From: Exiguobacterium acetylicum
Lineage (GTDB): Bacteria > Bacillota > Bacilli > Exiguobacteriales > Exiguobacteriaceae
Reading direction: 5' to 3'
NCBI RefSeq assembly: GCF_022170825.1
Contig: NZ_CP081878.1
Coordinates: forward strand, 1,390,001 to 1,454,000
DNA length: 64,000 nt
A program made the translations under genes and the position numbers. The notes beneath the pieces were generated by a model. That model saw only the letters and a program-made list of their open reading frames with translations, searched no databases and was not told the origin of the DNA. This document shows, piece by piece, positions 26,035 through 34,597 of this stretch. Position 1 is the stretch's first letter, and each line of letters begins with the position of its first letter.

Positions 26035-26136
26035 TTAAAAATCAACACCGAATAATTTTAAAATGCCATACATGATCAGCATGGCGAGAACTGTCGAACC
26101 ACCAAAAGCAAATTGATACTTCACTGATTTGTTCAT
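26035..26136 (-). CDS. 33-residue membrane mini-peptide, paralogue of the one at 26176
   Basis: The minus strand has AGAGGA 7 bases before an ATG at 26136, then 33 codons and TAA. The peptide starts MNKSVKYQFAFGGSTVL, has one membrane helix, and ends LKLFGVDF. It aligns without gaps with the peptide encoded 40 bp upstream (QFAFGGSTVL against QLAYAGSFAL, and LKLFGVDF against LKLVGVDI). Two tandem related genes, each with its own ribosome site, argue strongly that they are real. The function is unknown: membrane-protein regulator, toxin or secreted amphipathic peptide are all possible. Confidence 0.72.
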   Translation of the reverse strand: MNKSVKYQFAFGGSTVLAMLIMYGILKLFGVDF

Positions 26137-26175
26137 AAGAGGTCCTCTCTTTCTGTCATGATTGAAGTAATGATT

Positions 26176-26265
26176 TTAGATATCGACTCCAACTAATTTA
26201 AGAACGGCGATGATAGCGATAGCTGAGAGCGCAAAAGAACCAGCATAAGCGAGTTGTTTTTTCAA
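26176..26265 (-). CDS. 29-residue membrane mini-peptide, paralogue of the one at 26035
   Basis: The minus strand has GGAGGAG about 7 bases before a TTG at 26265, then 29 codons and TAA. The product starts MKKQLAYAGSFALSAIAII, is almost entirely one hydrophobic helix, and ends LKLVGVDI. It shares its length, helix position and C-terminal LKL-GVD motif with the peptide at 26035-26136. The pair looks like a tandem duplication of a small-protein gene. Confidence 0.72.
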   Translation of the reverse strand: MKKQLAYAGSFALSAIAIIAVLKLVGVDI

Positions 26266-26379
26266 AGGTATCTCCTCCTCATGAAAGTATTACCATTAGT
26301 ATGTCATTAAACAAGATATATGTAAAATTAATTCCAAATAATAACTCGGTTTCTTAGCCTGATGTTTCATGAAGGAAAT

Positions 26380-26424
26380 ACAACATCCCTACTTCTCGTT
26401 TCGTCAAGAGAGTAGGGATGTTGT
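26380..26424 (-). terminator. Terminator of the chb-like operon
   Basis: ACAACATCCCTAC pairs with GTAGGGATGTTGT in an arm that extends by CTTCTC/GAGAG. It directly follows the stop of the ChbG-like gene on the minus strand. Confidence 0.8.
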
Positions 26425-26426
26425 TT

Positions 26427-27119
26427 TCATGTCCACCAGTCCGGTGTAGTATAGCGCGTTAAAAGATCCTTCTCGACGAGTCGCTGCTTCACATAAGACG
26501 TGACACTTGGAAGTAAAGTGTCCATGTTAGCAGGGTGAACCATGACCTCGATGGATGAACCGGGTGTAATCGAATCAAGGGTCGCAAACGAGACACCATC
26601 TCCATAAAACCGATCATCGAAGCGTCTCGTAAGCCAGAGATCCTGATGGTTCTCGTTCCCTGTAGCACGAAACATCGTTTGATATTCATTAGCAAGTTCA
26701 ACGATGACGGAGTCGATTGTGGACCAGCCATGGATATGATGATGGCTGTCTAAATGGTGAAGCGGTAGACCAGTTGCAAGGAAAGCTTCAATCTGGGCTT
26801 TCCATTCCAGATAGACATCGTTAGGAGCTGGCGGCTTTTCTTCTAAAAAGCGACTCGTGAAACGGAATGTCCCGTCCGCCTTCGTTAACGAATGACTCGT
26901 CGACGCGAGCGGTTTTCCCCAAGAGAGTACGAGATGTACGCCGACATGGAGGTCCGGGTATTGCTCAGAAAGTCGGACGGCGTCATCGACCGCATGTCCG
27001 TTCATCATCATCGTCGTCGAATTGACTGGACCGTTGAGATGACTCTCAATGATGCCTTGGTTGATACCCGTCGTCAGACCAAAATCATCAGCATTGACGA
27101 TCACACGTGTTTTACGCAT
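26427..27119 (-). CDS. chbG: Carbohydrate deacetylase, ChbG/YdjC family
   Basis: A 230-residue metal-dependent deacetylase that removes an acetyl group from chitooligosaccharides in the YdjC/ChbG family. The metal and catalytic residues are visible in VNADDFGLT (Asp11, Asp12), HVGVHLVL, and LDSHHHIHG. It overlaps the PTS IIB gene by 8 bases, so it is the last gene of the chb-like operon. Its presence points to N-acetylated beta-glucosides such as diacetylchitobiose, rather than plain cellobiose, as the operon substrate. Substrate is an inference. Confidence 0.92.
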   Translation of the reverse strand: MRKTRVIVNADDFGLTTGINQGIIESHLNGPVNSTTMMMNGHAVDDAVRLSEQYPDLHVGVHLVLSWGKPLASTSHSLTKADGTFRFTSRFLEEKPPAPNDVYLEWKAQIEAFLATGLPLHHLDSHHHIHGWSTIDSVIVELANEYQTMFRATGNENHQDLWLTRRFDDRFYGDGVSFATLDSITPGSSIEVMVHPANMDTLLPSVTSYVKQRLVEKDLLTRYTTPDWWT

Positions 27120-27414
27120 GCGCCGTGCCGGTCAGGGAGAGTGCCTGATCAAGCACTTGATCTCCCTTCATCAATCCGTATGCCATGTTGTCGATCACAG
27201 CAACCGGAACGTTAACCGCTGAGCGGATTTTATTCTCGAGGTACCGGACTTGAGGTCCGATCAAGATGACGTCCATCGTCGTATGTTCCTTTAGTCGCGA
27301 TTCGGGTACCGCTTCGATTGTTGCATCAAGACCTCGTGCTATGGCTTCCGTACGCATTTTTTCTACTAAGATCGAAGTGGACATGCCTGCTGAGCAGACG
27401 AGTAAGATGTTCAT
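27112..27414 (-). CDS. chbB: PTS lactose/cellobiose-family IIB component
   Basis: A 100-residue cytosolic phosphocarrier. The phosphorylated Cys7 lies in the loop MNILLVCSAGMSTS, followed by VILIGPQVRYLENKI, both typical of the Lac-family IIB (cellobiose/chitobiose). It overlaps its neighbours by 4 and 8 bases, with translation coupled along the operon. It receives phosphate from the IIA protein at 27411 and passes it to sugar bound by the IIC at 27740. The symbol is by analogy with E. coli chbBCA. Confidence 0.94.
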   Translation of the reverse strand: MNILLVCSAGMSTSILVEKMRTEAIARGLDATIEAVPESRLKEHTTMDVILIGPQVRYLENKIRSAVNVPVAVIDNMAYGLMKGDQVLDQALSLTGTAHA

Positions 27415-27743
27415 TTCGTTTCCTCCAGTCGGTTGATTTTAGTGATCATGTCGATCATCTCAGTCGCCAGTTCCTTGACCGTCATCGCTGTCATCAGATG
27501 ATCTTGAGCATGGACGAGTAGGACGCTCATCTCGTTGCTGGTTCCTCGTGCTTCTTCTTGTAAGAGTTCTGTCTGGAGCTTGTGTGCCTCAAGGAACGAG
27601 GTTTCAGCTTCTTTGAGCTTTTCCTTTACGAGTGCATCGTCACTGCGTTTAGCAGCGGAAAGCGCTTCAAACGCACTTGAGCGTGCATTTCCGGCATGTA
27701 GGATGATCATGAACGATAATTGTTGAATTGATTCTGTCTTCAA
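27411..27743 (-). CDS. chbA: PTS lactose/cellobiose-family IIA component
   Basis: A 110-residue all-helical phosphocarrier of the Lac family. The motif LLVHAQDHLM places the phosphorylated His at residue 78, as in the lactose IIA. The N-terminal LHAGNARS is also typical. It overlaps the IIB gene by 4 bases and the IIC gene by 4 bases. The order IIC-IIA-IIB in one direction is the usual operon layout. Confidence 0.94.
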   Translation of the reverse strand: MKTESIQQLSFMIILHAGNARSSAFEALSAAKRSDDALVKEKLKEAETSFLEAHKLQTELLQEEARGTSNEMSVLLVHAQDHLMTAMTVKELATEMIDMITKINRLEETK

Positions 27744-29059
27744 CTGATTTTCTCTCCTTCGTGGATGCTGTCTTTATTTCGATTGATTTCGGCAGTCATG
27801 GCGCGTGCTCCTGCTACGACGAACGGGATATAGATCAACGTCGCGAGCGTCAGATTGAACACCTGAAGCAGGACACCGCGGATGCTACCACCGGTGACGA
27901 GATACCCGCTGATGATCGGTGGTGTCGTCCATGGAACGATGGCGACGGTCTTCGGAACCATCCCGGTCGATAGTGCGACATACGAGACGACCGTCAAGAC
28001 GACTGGTGCAAGAATGAACGGGATCAGCATGACTGGATTGAGGACGATCGGCATGCCGAAAATGACCGGTTCGTTGATGTTGAACAGCCCTGCTGGAGCT
28101 GATAGCTTAGCGACTTGATGATAAGGATGATTGCGTTGTTTTCTTACGACGATGAAGATCGCAAGTAGGAGTGACAATGTCGTACCGGAGCCCCCCATGA
28201 AGACGAACGCATCGAGGAACGGTTTCGTTACTGTATACGGCACGTCATAGGCGGAGGCACCAGCTTGGAAGGCAGCTAAGTTCTGTTCGATCAGCGGTAG
28301 GTAAATCGGCTCGATGACCGACCCGATGATGTTCGTACCGTGTAGACCGAAGAACCACAAGACATGGTTCAACAGGGCGATGATCAGACCAGCAGCGAGC
28401 GAATCACCGAAGCCTTGAAGCGGTTGCTGGATTGCCTTGAAGATGACCTCGAAGATGCTGAGCTCGAGTTTCACTTGGATGAACAACTGGATCGCAGCAA
28501 CGACCGTCAAGATGATCATCGAAGGAATCAATGCTTGGAACGATCGGGTGACACCACCAGGCACACCCTCCGGCATCCGGATCGTCAGCTTCGTATGGAT
28601 GAGAAGACGGAATGCTTCCGTTACGAGAAGCGAGACGATGATGGCGACGAATAGCCCTTGGGCGCCGAGCCAAGCGAAGCTGAGTCCCCAGTCCTTCGTG
28701 ACCGGAACGAGCATGACGTAAGAAGCGATCGACAGAATACCAGCAGCGAGACCGTCGATATCGTAGGACCGTGCCAAGTTATAGGCAATCGAGAAGGCGA
28801 CCAGTAAGCCGAGAATCGCGAAGGAGGCATTCCAAATGTTGCCGCCAAGCCGTTGCCAACTGCCTTCACCAAAAGCGGCATTCATCGAGCCGACGAAATC
28901 GAGCGACCAGCTACCGAGCTGGATGGCAGGGAAGTTATTGATCAGAATCGCGAGTGAGCCGACGATGATGAGCGGCATGACGGAGACAAAGCCGTCACGG
29001 ATGGCGACGAGATGGCGCTGGGAACCGATACGCCCGGCAATTTCAATGAACTTATTCAT
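27740..29059 (-). CDS. chbC: PTS lactose/cellobiose-family IIC component (sugar permease)
   Basis: A 439-residue membrane permease, the sugar-translocating part of a Lac-family PTS. About ten helices are visible. Family landmarks are RDGFVSVMPLIIVGS near the start, LFGLHGTN-like WFFGLHGTNIIGSVIEP in the middle, and FNINEPVIFGMPIVLNP, which contains the conserved NEP motif of the IIC active centre. It overlaps the GH4 gene upstream by 4 bases and the IIA gene downstream by 4 bases. Confidence 0.95.
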   Translation of the reverse strand: MNKFIEIAGRIGSQRHLVAIRDGFVSVMPLIIVGSLAILINNFPAIQLGSWSLDFVGSMNAAFGEGSWQRLGGNIWNASFAILGLLVAFSIAYNLARSYDIDGLAAGILSIASYVMLVPVTKDWGLSFAWLGAQGLFVAIIVSLLVTEAFRLLIHTKLTIRMPEGVPGGVTRSFQALIPSMIILTVVAAIQLFIQVKLELSIFEVIFKAIQQPLQGFGDSLAAGLIIALLNHVLWFFGLHGTNIIGSVIEPIYLPLIEQNLAAFQAGASAYDVPYTVTKPFLDAFVFMGGSGTTLSLLLAIFIVVRKQRNHPYHQVAKLSAPAGLFNINEPVIFGMPIVLNPVMLIPFILAPVVLTVVSYVALSTGMVPKTVAIVPWTTPPIISGYLVTGGSIRGVLLQVFNLTLATLIYIPFVVAGARAMTAEINRNKDSIHEGEKIS

Positions 29060-30378
29060 GAGAGAACCTCCTTAAGCTGGAATTGGGGTAAGTAAGCCTG
29101 ATGCGCGCGGAACAGTTCTTCAAGTAAGGCATCGATCCGTTTTTCGTCTTGGATCAAGGGATTCATAAGGGCAGCGAGATAAGCGTCCTCGTATTTCCCA
29201 GAGACGGCTGCTTGAATCGTCAGTTCCTCGAACGTCTTCAAGTTCGTGATCAGTCCACGGACTGTGAGTGGTAAGCTACCGATCGACAGCGGACGCGGTC
29301 CGGTTTTTGTGATGACAGCGTTGACCTCGATGACCGCATCTTCCGGTAAGTCACGGATTGTCCCTTGATTCAGCGTATTGACGGTCTGGACATCACCACG
29401 GTCGTTATAAAGCGAGTCCATCAAATTACACGCCGCATCCGAGTAGTACGCTCCACCGCGTTGCTCAAGTTCCTTCGGTTTTACGTCGAGCGATACATCT
29501 TGGTATTGTTCAAATAGTCGGCGCTCGACTTCTTGAACGACTTCAGCTCGTGTCCCGTTCTCTTCGTAAGCTTGCAGATCTTTTGCTAGGACATCGCGCG
29601 TTTGGAAATAATATTGATGGTACGGGTTCGGTAACAGATTGATTGAATTCAGGAATGAGTCGGACCAGCCGAGTCCGACGATATTCGCTGGCGAGTAGTC
29701 GTTTCCATGACTTAAGGCAGTAAGAACGTCTTCTGTCCGATCGACACCATTCACCGTGACATGTCGACCAAAGATGAAGTGATTCAACCCGATAAATTCG
29801 ATCGAGACGTGCTCGACGGGGGCGTGTAGGATTTCAGCAACGGAGTTCCGCATGTTGAACGGGATGTTGCAGACACCAATCACTCTCTGATGCTTGGAGT
29901 GTTTCAAAAGTGCCTCGGTCACGATGCCAGCTGGATTCGTGAAGTTGATCAACCAGGCGTCGGGACAAAGTTCCGCCATCTCGTCTGCGAGTTCGAGTAA
30001 GACGGGAATCGTCCGGAAGGCCTTGAACATGCCGCCAGCACCATTCGTCTCTTGACCGATGAAGCCATGCTTGAGTGGAATGCGCTCGTCAAGCGCCCGT
30101 GCCGCAAGACCCCCGACACGAATTTGCGTCGAGACGAAGTCGGCTCCACGGAGGGCTTCTCTTCGATCGAATGTCCAACGAAGTGTGATCTTCACGTTAG
30201 ACTTGTCAATCATCCGTTGTGCGAGTTTACCAACAATTTCGAGCTTTTCTTTTCCGTCTTCGATATCGACGAGTACGACCTCGTCGACCGGAAAAGAGTG
30301 ATGACGCAAAATGAAACCTTCAATGATTTCCGGTGTATAGCTGGAGCCTCCACCGATGATGACGACCTTGAGTGGCAT
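29056..30378 (-). CDS. chbF: 6-phospho-beta-glucosidase, glycoside hydrolase family 4
   Basis: A 440-residue NAD+ and metal-dependent GH4 enzyme that cleaves the imported phosphorylated disaccharide in the cytosol. The N-terminal nucleotide-binding motif IGGGSSYTPEIIEGF, the family block LINFTNPAGIVTEAL, the metal-binding CNIP (Cys near residue 174) and GLNHFIF are all present. GAGGAGG precedes the ATG. It is the first gene of the operon, under a probable GntR-controlled promoter at 30412-30500. E. coli ChbF is the closest functional analogue; cellobiose-6-phosphate is an alternative substrate. Confidence 0.94.
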   Translation of the reverse strand: MPLKVVIIGGGSSYTPEIIEGFILRHHSFPVDEVVLVDIEDGKEKLEIVGKLAQRMIDKSNVKITLRWTFDRREALRGADFVSTQIRVGGLAARALDERIPLKHGFIGQETNGAGGMFKAFRTIPVLLELADEMAELCPDAWLINFTNPAGIVTEALLKHSKHQRVIGVCNIPFNMRNSVAEILHAPVEHVSIEFIGLNHFIFGRHVTVNGVDRTEDVLTALSHGNDYSPANIVGLGWSDSFLNSINLLPNPYHQYYFQTRDVLAKDLQAYEENGTRAEVVQEVERRLFEQYQDVSLDVKPKELEQRGGAYYSDAACNLMDSLYNDRGDVQTVNTLNQGTIRDLPEDAVIEVNAVITKTGPRPLSIGSLPLTVRGLITNLKTFEELTIQAAVSGKYEDAYLAALMNPLIQDEKRIDALLEELFRAHQAYLPQFQLKEVLS

Positions 30379-30396
30379 GTTGTAAATTCCTCCTCA

Positions 30397-30410
30397 TGAA
30401 AGCGATCTCT
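30397..30410. promoter_or_regulatory. Weak candidate cre (CcpA) site
   Basis: TGAAAGCGATCTCT matches the catabolite response element pattern TGnAAnCGnTnnCA with about two mismatches and lies just upstream of the first operon gene. Catabolite control of a PTS operon is expected, but the match is weak. Confidence 0.3.
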
Positions 30411-30411
30411 T

Positions 30412-30500
30412 TTTGTTGTAACAAATGTAACAAATAATACAACTTAAGACAATGATAAAATACAAATAAGACAAATAAAGATTTGTATTTGCATTTGTAT
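30412..30500. promoter_or_regulatory. Operator region of the chb-like operon and its GntR gene
   Basis: The divergent gap holds repeated ACAAAT-type half-sites: ACAAATGTAACAAAT at 30421-30435, ATACAAAT at 30460-30467, and ATTTGTAT at 30481-30488 and 30493-30500. The last three form inverted repeats. These are likely GntR-binding sites that control both directions. Confidence 0.55.
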
Positions 30501-30548
30501 GATGTCTGTATCACAATAAAGGCACAAAGGATAAGAGGAGGAGGTGGC

Positions 30549-31268
30549 ATGATGTCGCAATCAACGTTACAGACGGCAATCAAAGAAGAATTGCTATCGC
30601 GGATCAAGAGAGGATATTACGAAGAAGGGAAGAAATTCCCGACGGAGTATGTGCTCTGTGAAGAGTTCGATGTCAGTCGGACAACGGTCCGGGGAGCATT
30701 GAACCAGCTGACTCTTGAAGGATACTTGATCCGACAGCAAGGGCGTGGGACGTTCGTCGCGGGCAAGAAAGTGCGACAGACCTTGTCACATACGCCAAAT
30801 AACTACGCTGCACAGTTAGCGGTGCAAGGAAAGCGGGGCGAGGTGTCGCTAATCCAATTATCCGTCGTCTCAGCGACAGATGTCTTGACGGAAGTTTTTG
30901 CAGTGGAGGAACAAGCACCAATCCAGAAGATTGAACGGATTCGTCATGCTGACGGCGAACCGACACAATATGAAATCTCATTCATCCCGTGGTCGATTGC
31001 TCCAGGAATCACGAAGGAACAAGCGGAGCATTCGTTGTTCGATACGTTAGCAAAAGTCTTCGATATCCAGGTGGCGAAAACGACGGAGTCACTCGAAATC
31101 GTCCTAGCCGATGAAGCGATCAGTAGTTATCTGAACTGTCCAGTCAATGCACCATGTTTTTATATCGAGACGGTGACAGAGGATCAAGCGGGACAGATCA
31201 TCGAGTATTCGCGTTCCTACTTCCGTGGGGATAAGACGAATTTCGTGATTGAACGTTCATACCGTTAA
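30549..31268 (+). CDS. GntR family transcriptional regulator with UTRA ligand domain
   Basis: A 239-residue HutC/YvoA-type GntR regulator. The winged helix (residues 8-70) has YYEEGKKFPTEYVLCEEFDVSRTTVRGAL-type sequence, and the UTRA domain follows from about residue 95, with IQKIERIRHADGEPTQYE. I start it at 30549 (ATGATG after GGAGGTGGC); the second ATG at 30552 has slightly better spacing. It is divergent from the chb-like operon and is presumably its repressor, released by a phosphorylated sugar. A strong terminator at 31297 closes it. Confidence 0.93.
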   Translation: MMSQSTLQTAIKEELLSRIKRGYYEEGKKFPTEYVLCEEFDVSRTTVRGALNQLTLEGYLIRQQGRGTFVAGKKVRQTLSHTPNNYAAQLAVQGKRGEVSLIQLSVVSATDVLTEVFAVEEQAPIQKIERIRHADGEPTQYEISFIPWSIAPGITKEQAEHSLFDTLAKVFDIQVAKTTESLEIVLADEAISSYLNCPVNAPCFYIETVTEDQAGQIIEYSRSYFRGDKTNFVIERSYR

Positions 31269-31296
31269 ATCGAATATCGTTATTGCCGAGAAGCGC

Positions 31297-31345
31297 AAAA
31301 AAAGGTTGAATCCATTCACACATCGAAATGGATTCAACCTTTTTT
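31297..31345. terminator. Bidirectional terminator after the GntR gene
   Basis: Arms AAAAAAGGTTGAATCCATT and AATGGATTCAACCTTTTTT flank a short loop between convergent genes, with A and T runs at the outer ends. Confidence 0.88.
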
Positions 31346-31367
31346 GACGTCATTAGTTTGTTCCAAC

Positions 31368-31721
31368 TTACACCATGCTGAGTAAAAGCTGAGGGTTATG
31401 GTCATGTAACAAATCGTCTTGAATATAACGATGATAGGACAATGACGAATCGTTCAAATGGAAAAGCGTCAGCTGTCGACTCTCGAAGTCCACTTCTTCT
31501 ATGTAGACAAGTTCTTTGCTACTCCCAGAATCACTGGTTTGACGAATGGATAAGGGAGTTTTTTCCCGTAAAGCGATGAACAACATGACTTCCAATTTAT
31601 AAGTCATAGGAACGGAAGCATCATGGTGAAGTTGGATGGATGAATCGACGGAAAGGCAAATCGGCGGGTTCATGGTGTGTAACGGTACAGAATGAGTTAT
31701 TTCTTTTTGAAGGTGCTGCAT
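31368..31721 (-). CDS. Small protein under a LexA box, weakly YolD-like
   Basis: A 117-residue protein. The C-terminal half (KELVYIEEVDFESRQLTLFH and then HRYIQDDLL) resembles YolD-like proteins, which in Bacillus accompany SOS polymerases, but the match is weak. The ATG at 31721 has GAGGAGG 6 bases upstream. A LexA-type palindrome (31742-31753) sits just downstream of a good promoter (31756-31784), so the gene should be SOS-induced. No polymerase gene is next to it. If it is not YolD-like it is still a likely SOS gene of unknown role. Confidence 0.6.
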   Translation of the reverse strand: MQHLQKEITHSVPLHTMNPPICLSVDSSIQLHHDASVPMTYKLEVMLFIALREKTPLSIRQTSDSGSSKELVYIEEVDFESRQLTLFHLNDSSLSYHRYIQDDLLHDHNPQLLLSMV

Positions 31722-31741
31722 GGTGGACCTCCTCATAATAA

Positions 31742-31753
31742 GAACGTATGTTC
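31742..31753. promoter_or_regulatory. LexA (SOS) box
   Basis: GAACGTATGTTC matches the Gram-positive LexA core CGAACnnnnGTTCG in all eight inner positions, with both flanking bases changed. It begins 3 bp downstream of the -10 box of the gene at 31368. Confidence 0.65.
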
Positions 31754-31755
31754 AT

Positions 31756-31784
31756 ATTATGCGGTGTGGATCCATTTTTTGCAA
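31756..31784 (-). promoter_or_regulatory. Promoter of the LexA-box gene
   Basis: On the minus strand, TTGCAA (31779-31784) and CATAAT (31756-31761) are exactly 17 bp apart. They are placed so that LexA bound at 31742-31753 would block RNA polymerase. Confidence 0.6.
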
Positions 31785-31886
31785 TCTTATTTAACGTCAC
31801 TGACTTATGAATATGTTGTCCACCATCGTTCAAGTTCTATTGTTAGAGATAGAACCACGCTTTTCGCAAAAAGGATGCTGACATTC

Positions 31887-32345
31887 TCATAGATCTTGAG
31901 ATAATCGAATCATATCGGTACATCGGATTCCATTTTCGATGATTTCCTCTTCATAATGTCTCAAGAAGAAGTTCATATCGATCCCGACGATCCGAAATCC
32001 ACATTTTTGATAAAGTGCTAACTGACCTACGCTTGAATTGCCTGTTCCAATCTCGATGGTGGTATATCCCATTGTTTTAGCTGTGTTAATCGCATGTCGC
32101 AAAAGATCCTTCCCGACACCTTTTCCTTGGTACAACTCGTCCACTGCGATATTTACGATTTCGATTGTTTGCGGTCTTGTCGGGAGAATTACATATACAC
32201 CGATCCATTGGTCATTGTTTTCAGCAACGAAACAATGACCTCTTTTTACATAGTTTTCGACTAACTTCAGAGACGGGTCTGCCGCTAGCAAGAGCTCCAT
32301 CGGAGGAGTCTCATGGATGGACAATTGATGAATATCTACATTCAT
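31887..32345 (-). CDS. GNAT family N-acetyltransferase
   Basis: A 152-residue acetyltransferase. The GNAT acetyl-CoA motif is IVNIAVDELYQGKGVGKDLL, and YTTIEIGTGNSSVGQLALYQKCGFRIVG is the C-terminal part of the fold. AAGGAG lies 9 bases before the ATG. It appears to be a single-gene transcript. The acceptor substrate cannot be read from sequence. Confidence 0.92.
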   Translation of the reverse strand: MNVDIHQLSIHETPPMELLLAADPSLKLVENYVKRGHCFVAENNDQWIGVYVILPTRPQTIEIVNIAVDELYQGKGVGKDLLRHAINTAKTMGYTTIEIGTGNSSVGQLALYQKCGFRIVGIDMNFFLRHYEEEIIENGIRCTDMIRLSQDL

Positions 32346-32424
32346 AACTGTATACTCCTTACATTTTAAGATTAATTAGCGAACCACTATTTTTATTTCC
32401 TTTAAGCGTACTATCATTTAATAA

Positions 32425-32459
32425 AAACCAGCATCTGATAAATAATCAGGTGCTGGTTT
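32425..32459 (-). terminator. Rho-independent terminator of the GGDEF gene
   Basis: AAACCAGCATCTGAT pairs with ATCAGGTGCTGGTTT (one G-T pair); on the minus strand T-rich sequence follows. Confidence 0.8.
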
Positions 32460-32499
32460 CATATTGTAAAGAGTCAATACCCATGACCAATAAGTTTTT

Positions 32500-34386
32500 T
32501 TAACTCGGCATGTGTTGAAGTTCATTATAAAGAACGTAGCTTCCTGAGGGAATGTCTTTTGCGCGATACATGGCGAGATCCGCGTGCTGTAGCATCTCGA
32601 GCATACTCGAGGCATCCGTCGGATAGCAGGAGATACCGATGCTTGGCGGACAAGAAATCATATGATTGGCAATCTCATAAGGTGCTTGTAACGTGCTCAA
32701 CAACTGAGTTGCCATACGATGAAGTTGTTCGTATGATTTAACATTCTTTAAAAGTAATGTAAATTCATCACCGCCTTGTCGTGCCATCATGTCAAAATCC
32801 GTTTCGAATGATTGTAGTCTTATAGCAACAGCTTTCAATAACTGATCACCGATATCGTGTCCAAGTGTATCGTTGACTGCTTTAAATTGATTTAAGTCCA
32901 TGAAAAATAAAGACACATTTGATGAAGGATGAAGAGAGTTACTTTTAATGAGCTTTAACAGTCGTTCTTCGAACGCAAGCCGATTGAATAGTCCTGTCAG
33001 CGCATCATGATAGGCAAGGTATTGAATACGTTGTTCATTTCGTTTTATTTCAGTCACATCTTTACCGATACCGAAGATTCCAACAATTTCGTTTTGGACG
33101 ATGATTGGAACATTGGTGATGTTCATATACATACTGGAACCCAATGCATTTTCAACAACGGTCTCATAACTTCGTGGCATACCTTTAAATACTTCCTTTA
33201 ATTCTTTCGCGACCGTCATCCGGTGTGTATCTTTGACATAGCGAAGGCTATCTTGACCCATCAAGTCAGTTTTAGAGACACCGAGAAGATCGCTACAGGC
33301 AGTATTCGCACTATCGAATTGACCTTTAAGGTCCGTTGAATACACTGGATCTGGATGGTATTCGAACAAGGATTTATACCTTTCTTCGCTTAATTCAAGC
33401 GTTTGTGCTTGATCGTAGTAGCGACGGACTAATTTATGATTCTCGATAATAATTAAGACTTGCCGGGTAATGACGAGTAAAATGGAAAGTCCTGAACCTA
33501 CTGTCACGATATCGAAACTACGCGAGTGAAATCCCATGAAGACGAACAGAATCAAGACTCCCCCATAAGGCGTGAGCATTTGAAAAATATTTAACTTTTC
33601 GGGATGAGTCGTTAACGTTGTACTTATAGTATTTGGCTGATGTTGAAGACCTGAAAAAGCTAAAACGATCATTGCTATGATGAACAGAGGGTCAATTAAA
33701 CTACCTGAGATGTATGTGTCTTGAGCAATCAAATACAAGTAAACAGAGTCAGCGATTGCTTGTATCGTGACGGCTGCGATAATGAGATACATGGATAAAC
33801 TCTTATCTTTACTCGTAAGATTAAAAAATAAAAAGGAGGCGGCGACTAACATACCCAAATCTCCTAAAGGATAGATTAAGGAAACAATGAGAGCATTAAT
33901 GGTTGCCACACTCGTATCCAGAATAGGTTCGATTAAAAAGTGCCAAGAAAAGGTACTCGCAACGACTAAAATGATCATGACATCAAATAAGAATGAAATG
34001 CGTTGCTGTATTGCTGCATCCTTCAAAATTTTGTATATCAAAGCGTAAAGCAGGAAAAGGACTTGAAGAATGTAAAACACGTCTGGCCATCCTGGAAACG
34101 CCACGTTTTTGTGGAAAATACTTTCTGTGAAAAACCAAATCAATTCGGCGACTAAATAACAAAAGGTGCCGAAAGCGATAAGTAACCAGAATTTACGATC
34201 ATTTGAATCAGCCCATTTGATAGCAATCTTTAAGTAGAGAAGGGCGATCAACAACCCTGCAATCGAAAAGATATTTCCCCCTAGTGCTTCAAGGAATTGA
34301 GAATCAGAAAAAGTGAAAATCCATCCATAATAGCCTAAAGCATAAAGTAGAATGATTAGGATAAAATTTTTAGGTTGTTTAAACAT
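32500..34386 (-). CDS. Membrane-bound diguanylate cyclase with PAS and GGDEF domains
   Basis: A 628-residue protein that should make c-di-GMP. It has an N-terminal sensor region of about eight membrane helices (residues 5-315), a PAS domain (about 340-455: SEERYKSLFEYHPDPVYSTD ... GIFGIGKDVTEIKR), and a GGDEF domain with an intact active site RQGGDEF (DALTGLFNR starts it). Its membrane region is homologous to that of the GGDEF-EAL protein at 34598 (YISGSLID against YISGGSVD), so the two probably sense a related signal. AAGGAG lies 12 bases before the ATG. Confidence 0.93.
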   Translation of the reverse strand: MFKQPKNFILIILLYALGYYGWIFTFSDSQFLEALGGNIFSIAGLLIALLYLKIAIKWADSNDRKFWLLIAFGTFCYLVAELIWFFTESIFHKNVAFPGWPDVFYILQVLFLLYALIYKILKDAAIQQRISFLFDVMIILVVASTFSWHFLIEPILDTSVATINALIVSLIYPLGDLGMLVAASFLFFNLTSKDKSLSMYLIIAAVTIQAIADSVYLYLIAQDTYISGSLIDPLFIIAMIVLAFSGLQHQPNTISTTLTTHPEKLNIFQMLTPYGGVLILFVFMGFHSRSFDIVTVGSGLSILLVITRQVLIIIENHKLVRRYYDQAQTLELSEERYKSLFEYHPDPVYSTDLKGQFDSANTACSDLLGVSKTDLMGQDSLRYVKDTHRMTVAKELKEVFKGMPRSYETVVENALGSSMYMNITNVPIIVQNEIVGIFGIGKDVTEIKRNEQRIQYLAYHDALTGLFNRLAFEERLLKLIKSNSLHPSSNVSLFFMDLNQFKAVNDTLGHDIGDQLLKAVAIRLQSFETDFDMMARQGGDEFTLLLKNVKSYEQLHRMATQLLSTLQAPYEIANHMISCPPSIGISCYPTDASSMLEMLQHADLAMYRAKDIPSGSYVLYNELQHMPS

Positions 34387-34543
34387 GCTATTCTTATACT
34401 CCTTCTTATCATATTCACTTAGTATACAATGAGCTTATTTATTGAAAAGAACTTGTTTATAAAACAGGTCTATTCTGATTTATCAGACAAATCATCTTCA
34501 AATAACTCCTTAAGAACAAGGTAGAAAAATAAGTCGCAATCAT

Positions 34544-34590
34544 AAAGTGCATGACATAAACGATCAAACGTCATCTACATCATGCACTTT
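34544..34590 (-). terminator. Hairpin downstream of the GGDEF-EAL gene
   Basis: AAAGTGCATGA and TCATGCACTTT form a perfect 11-bp stem with a 25-base loop. The T-run is weak. Confidence 0.5.
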
Positions 34591-34597
34591 AAAAAAT

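Noticed and set aside
31692..31892. Plus-strand frame across the LexA box
   Set aside because: It runs through the promoter and operator of the minus-strand gene and has no ribosome site.
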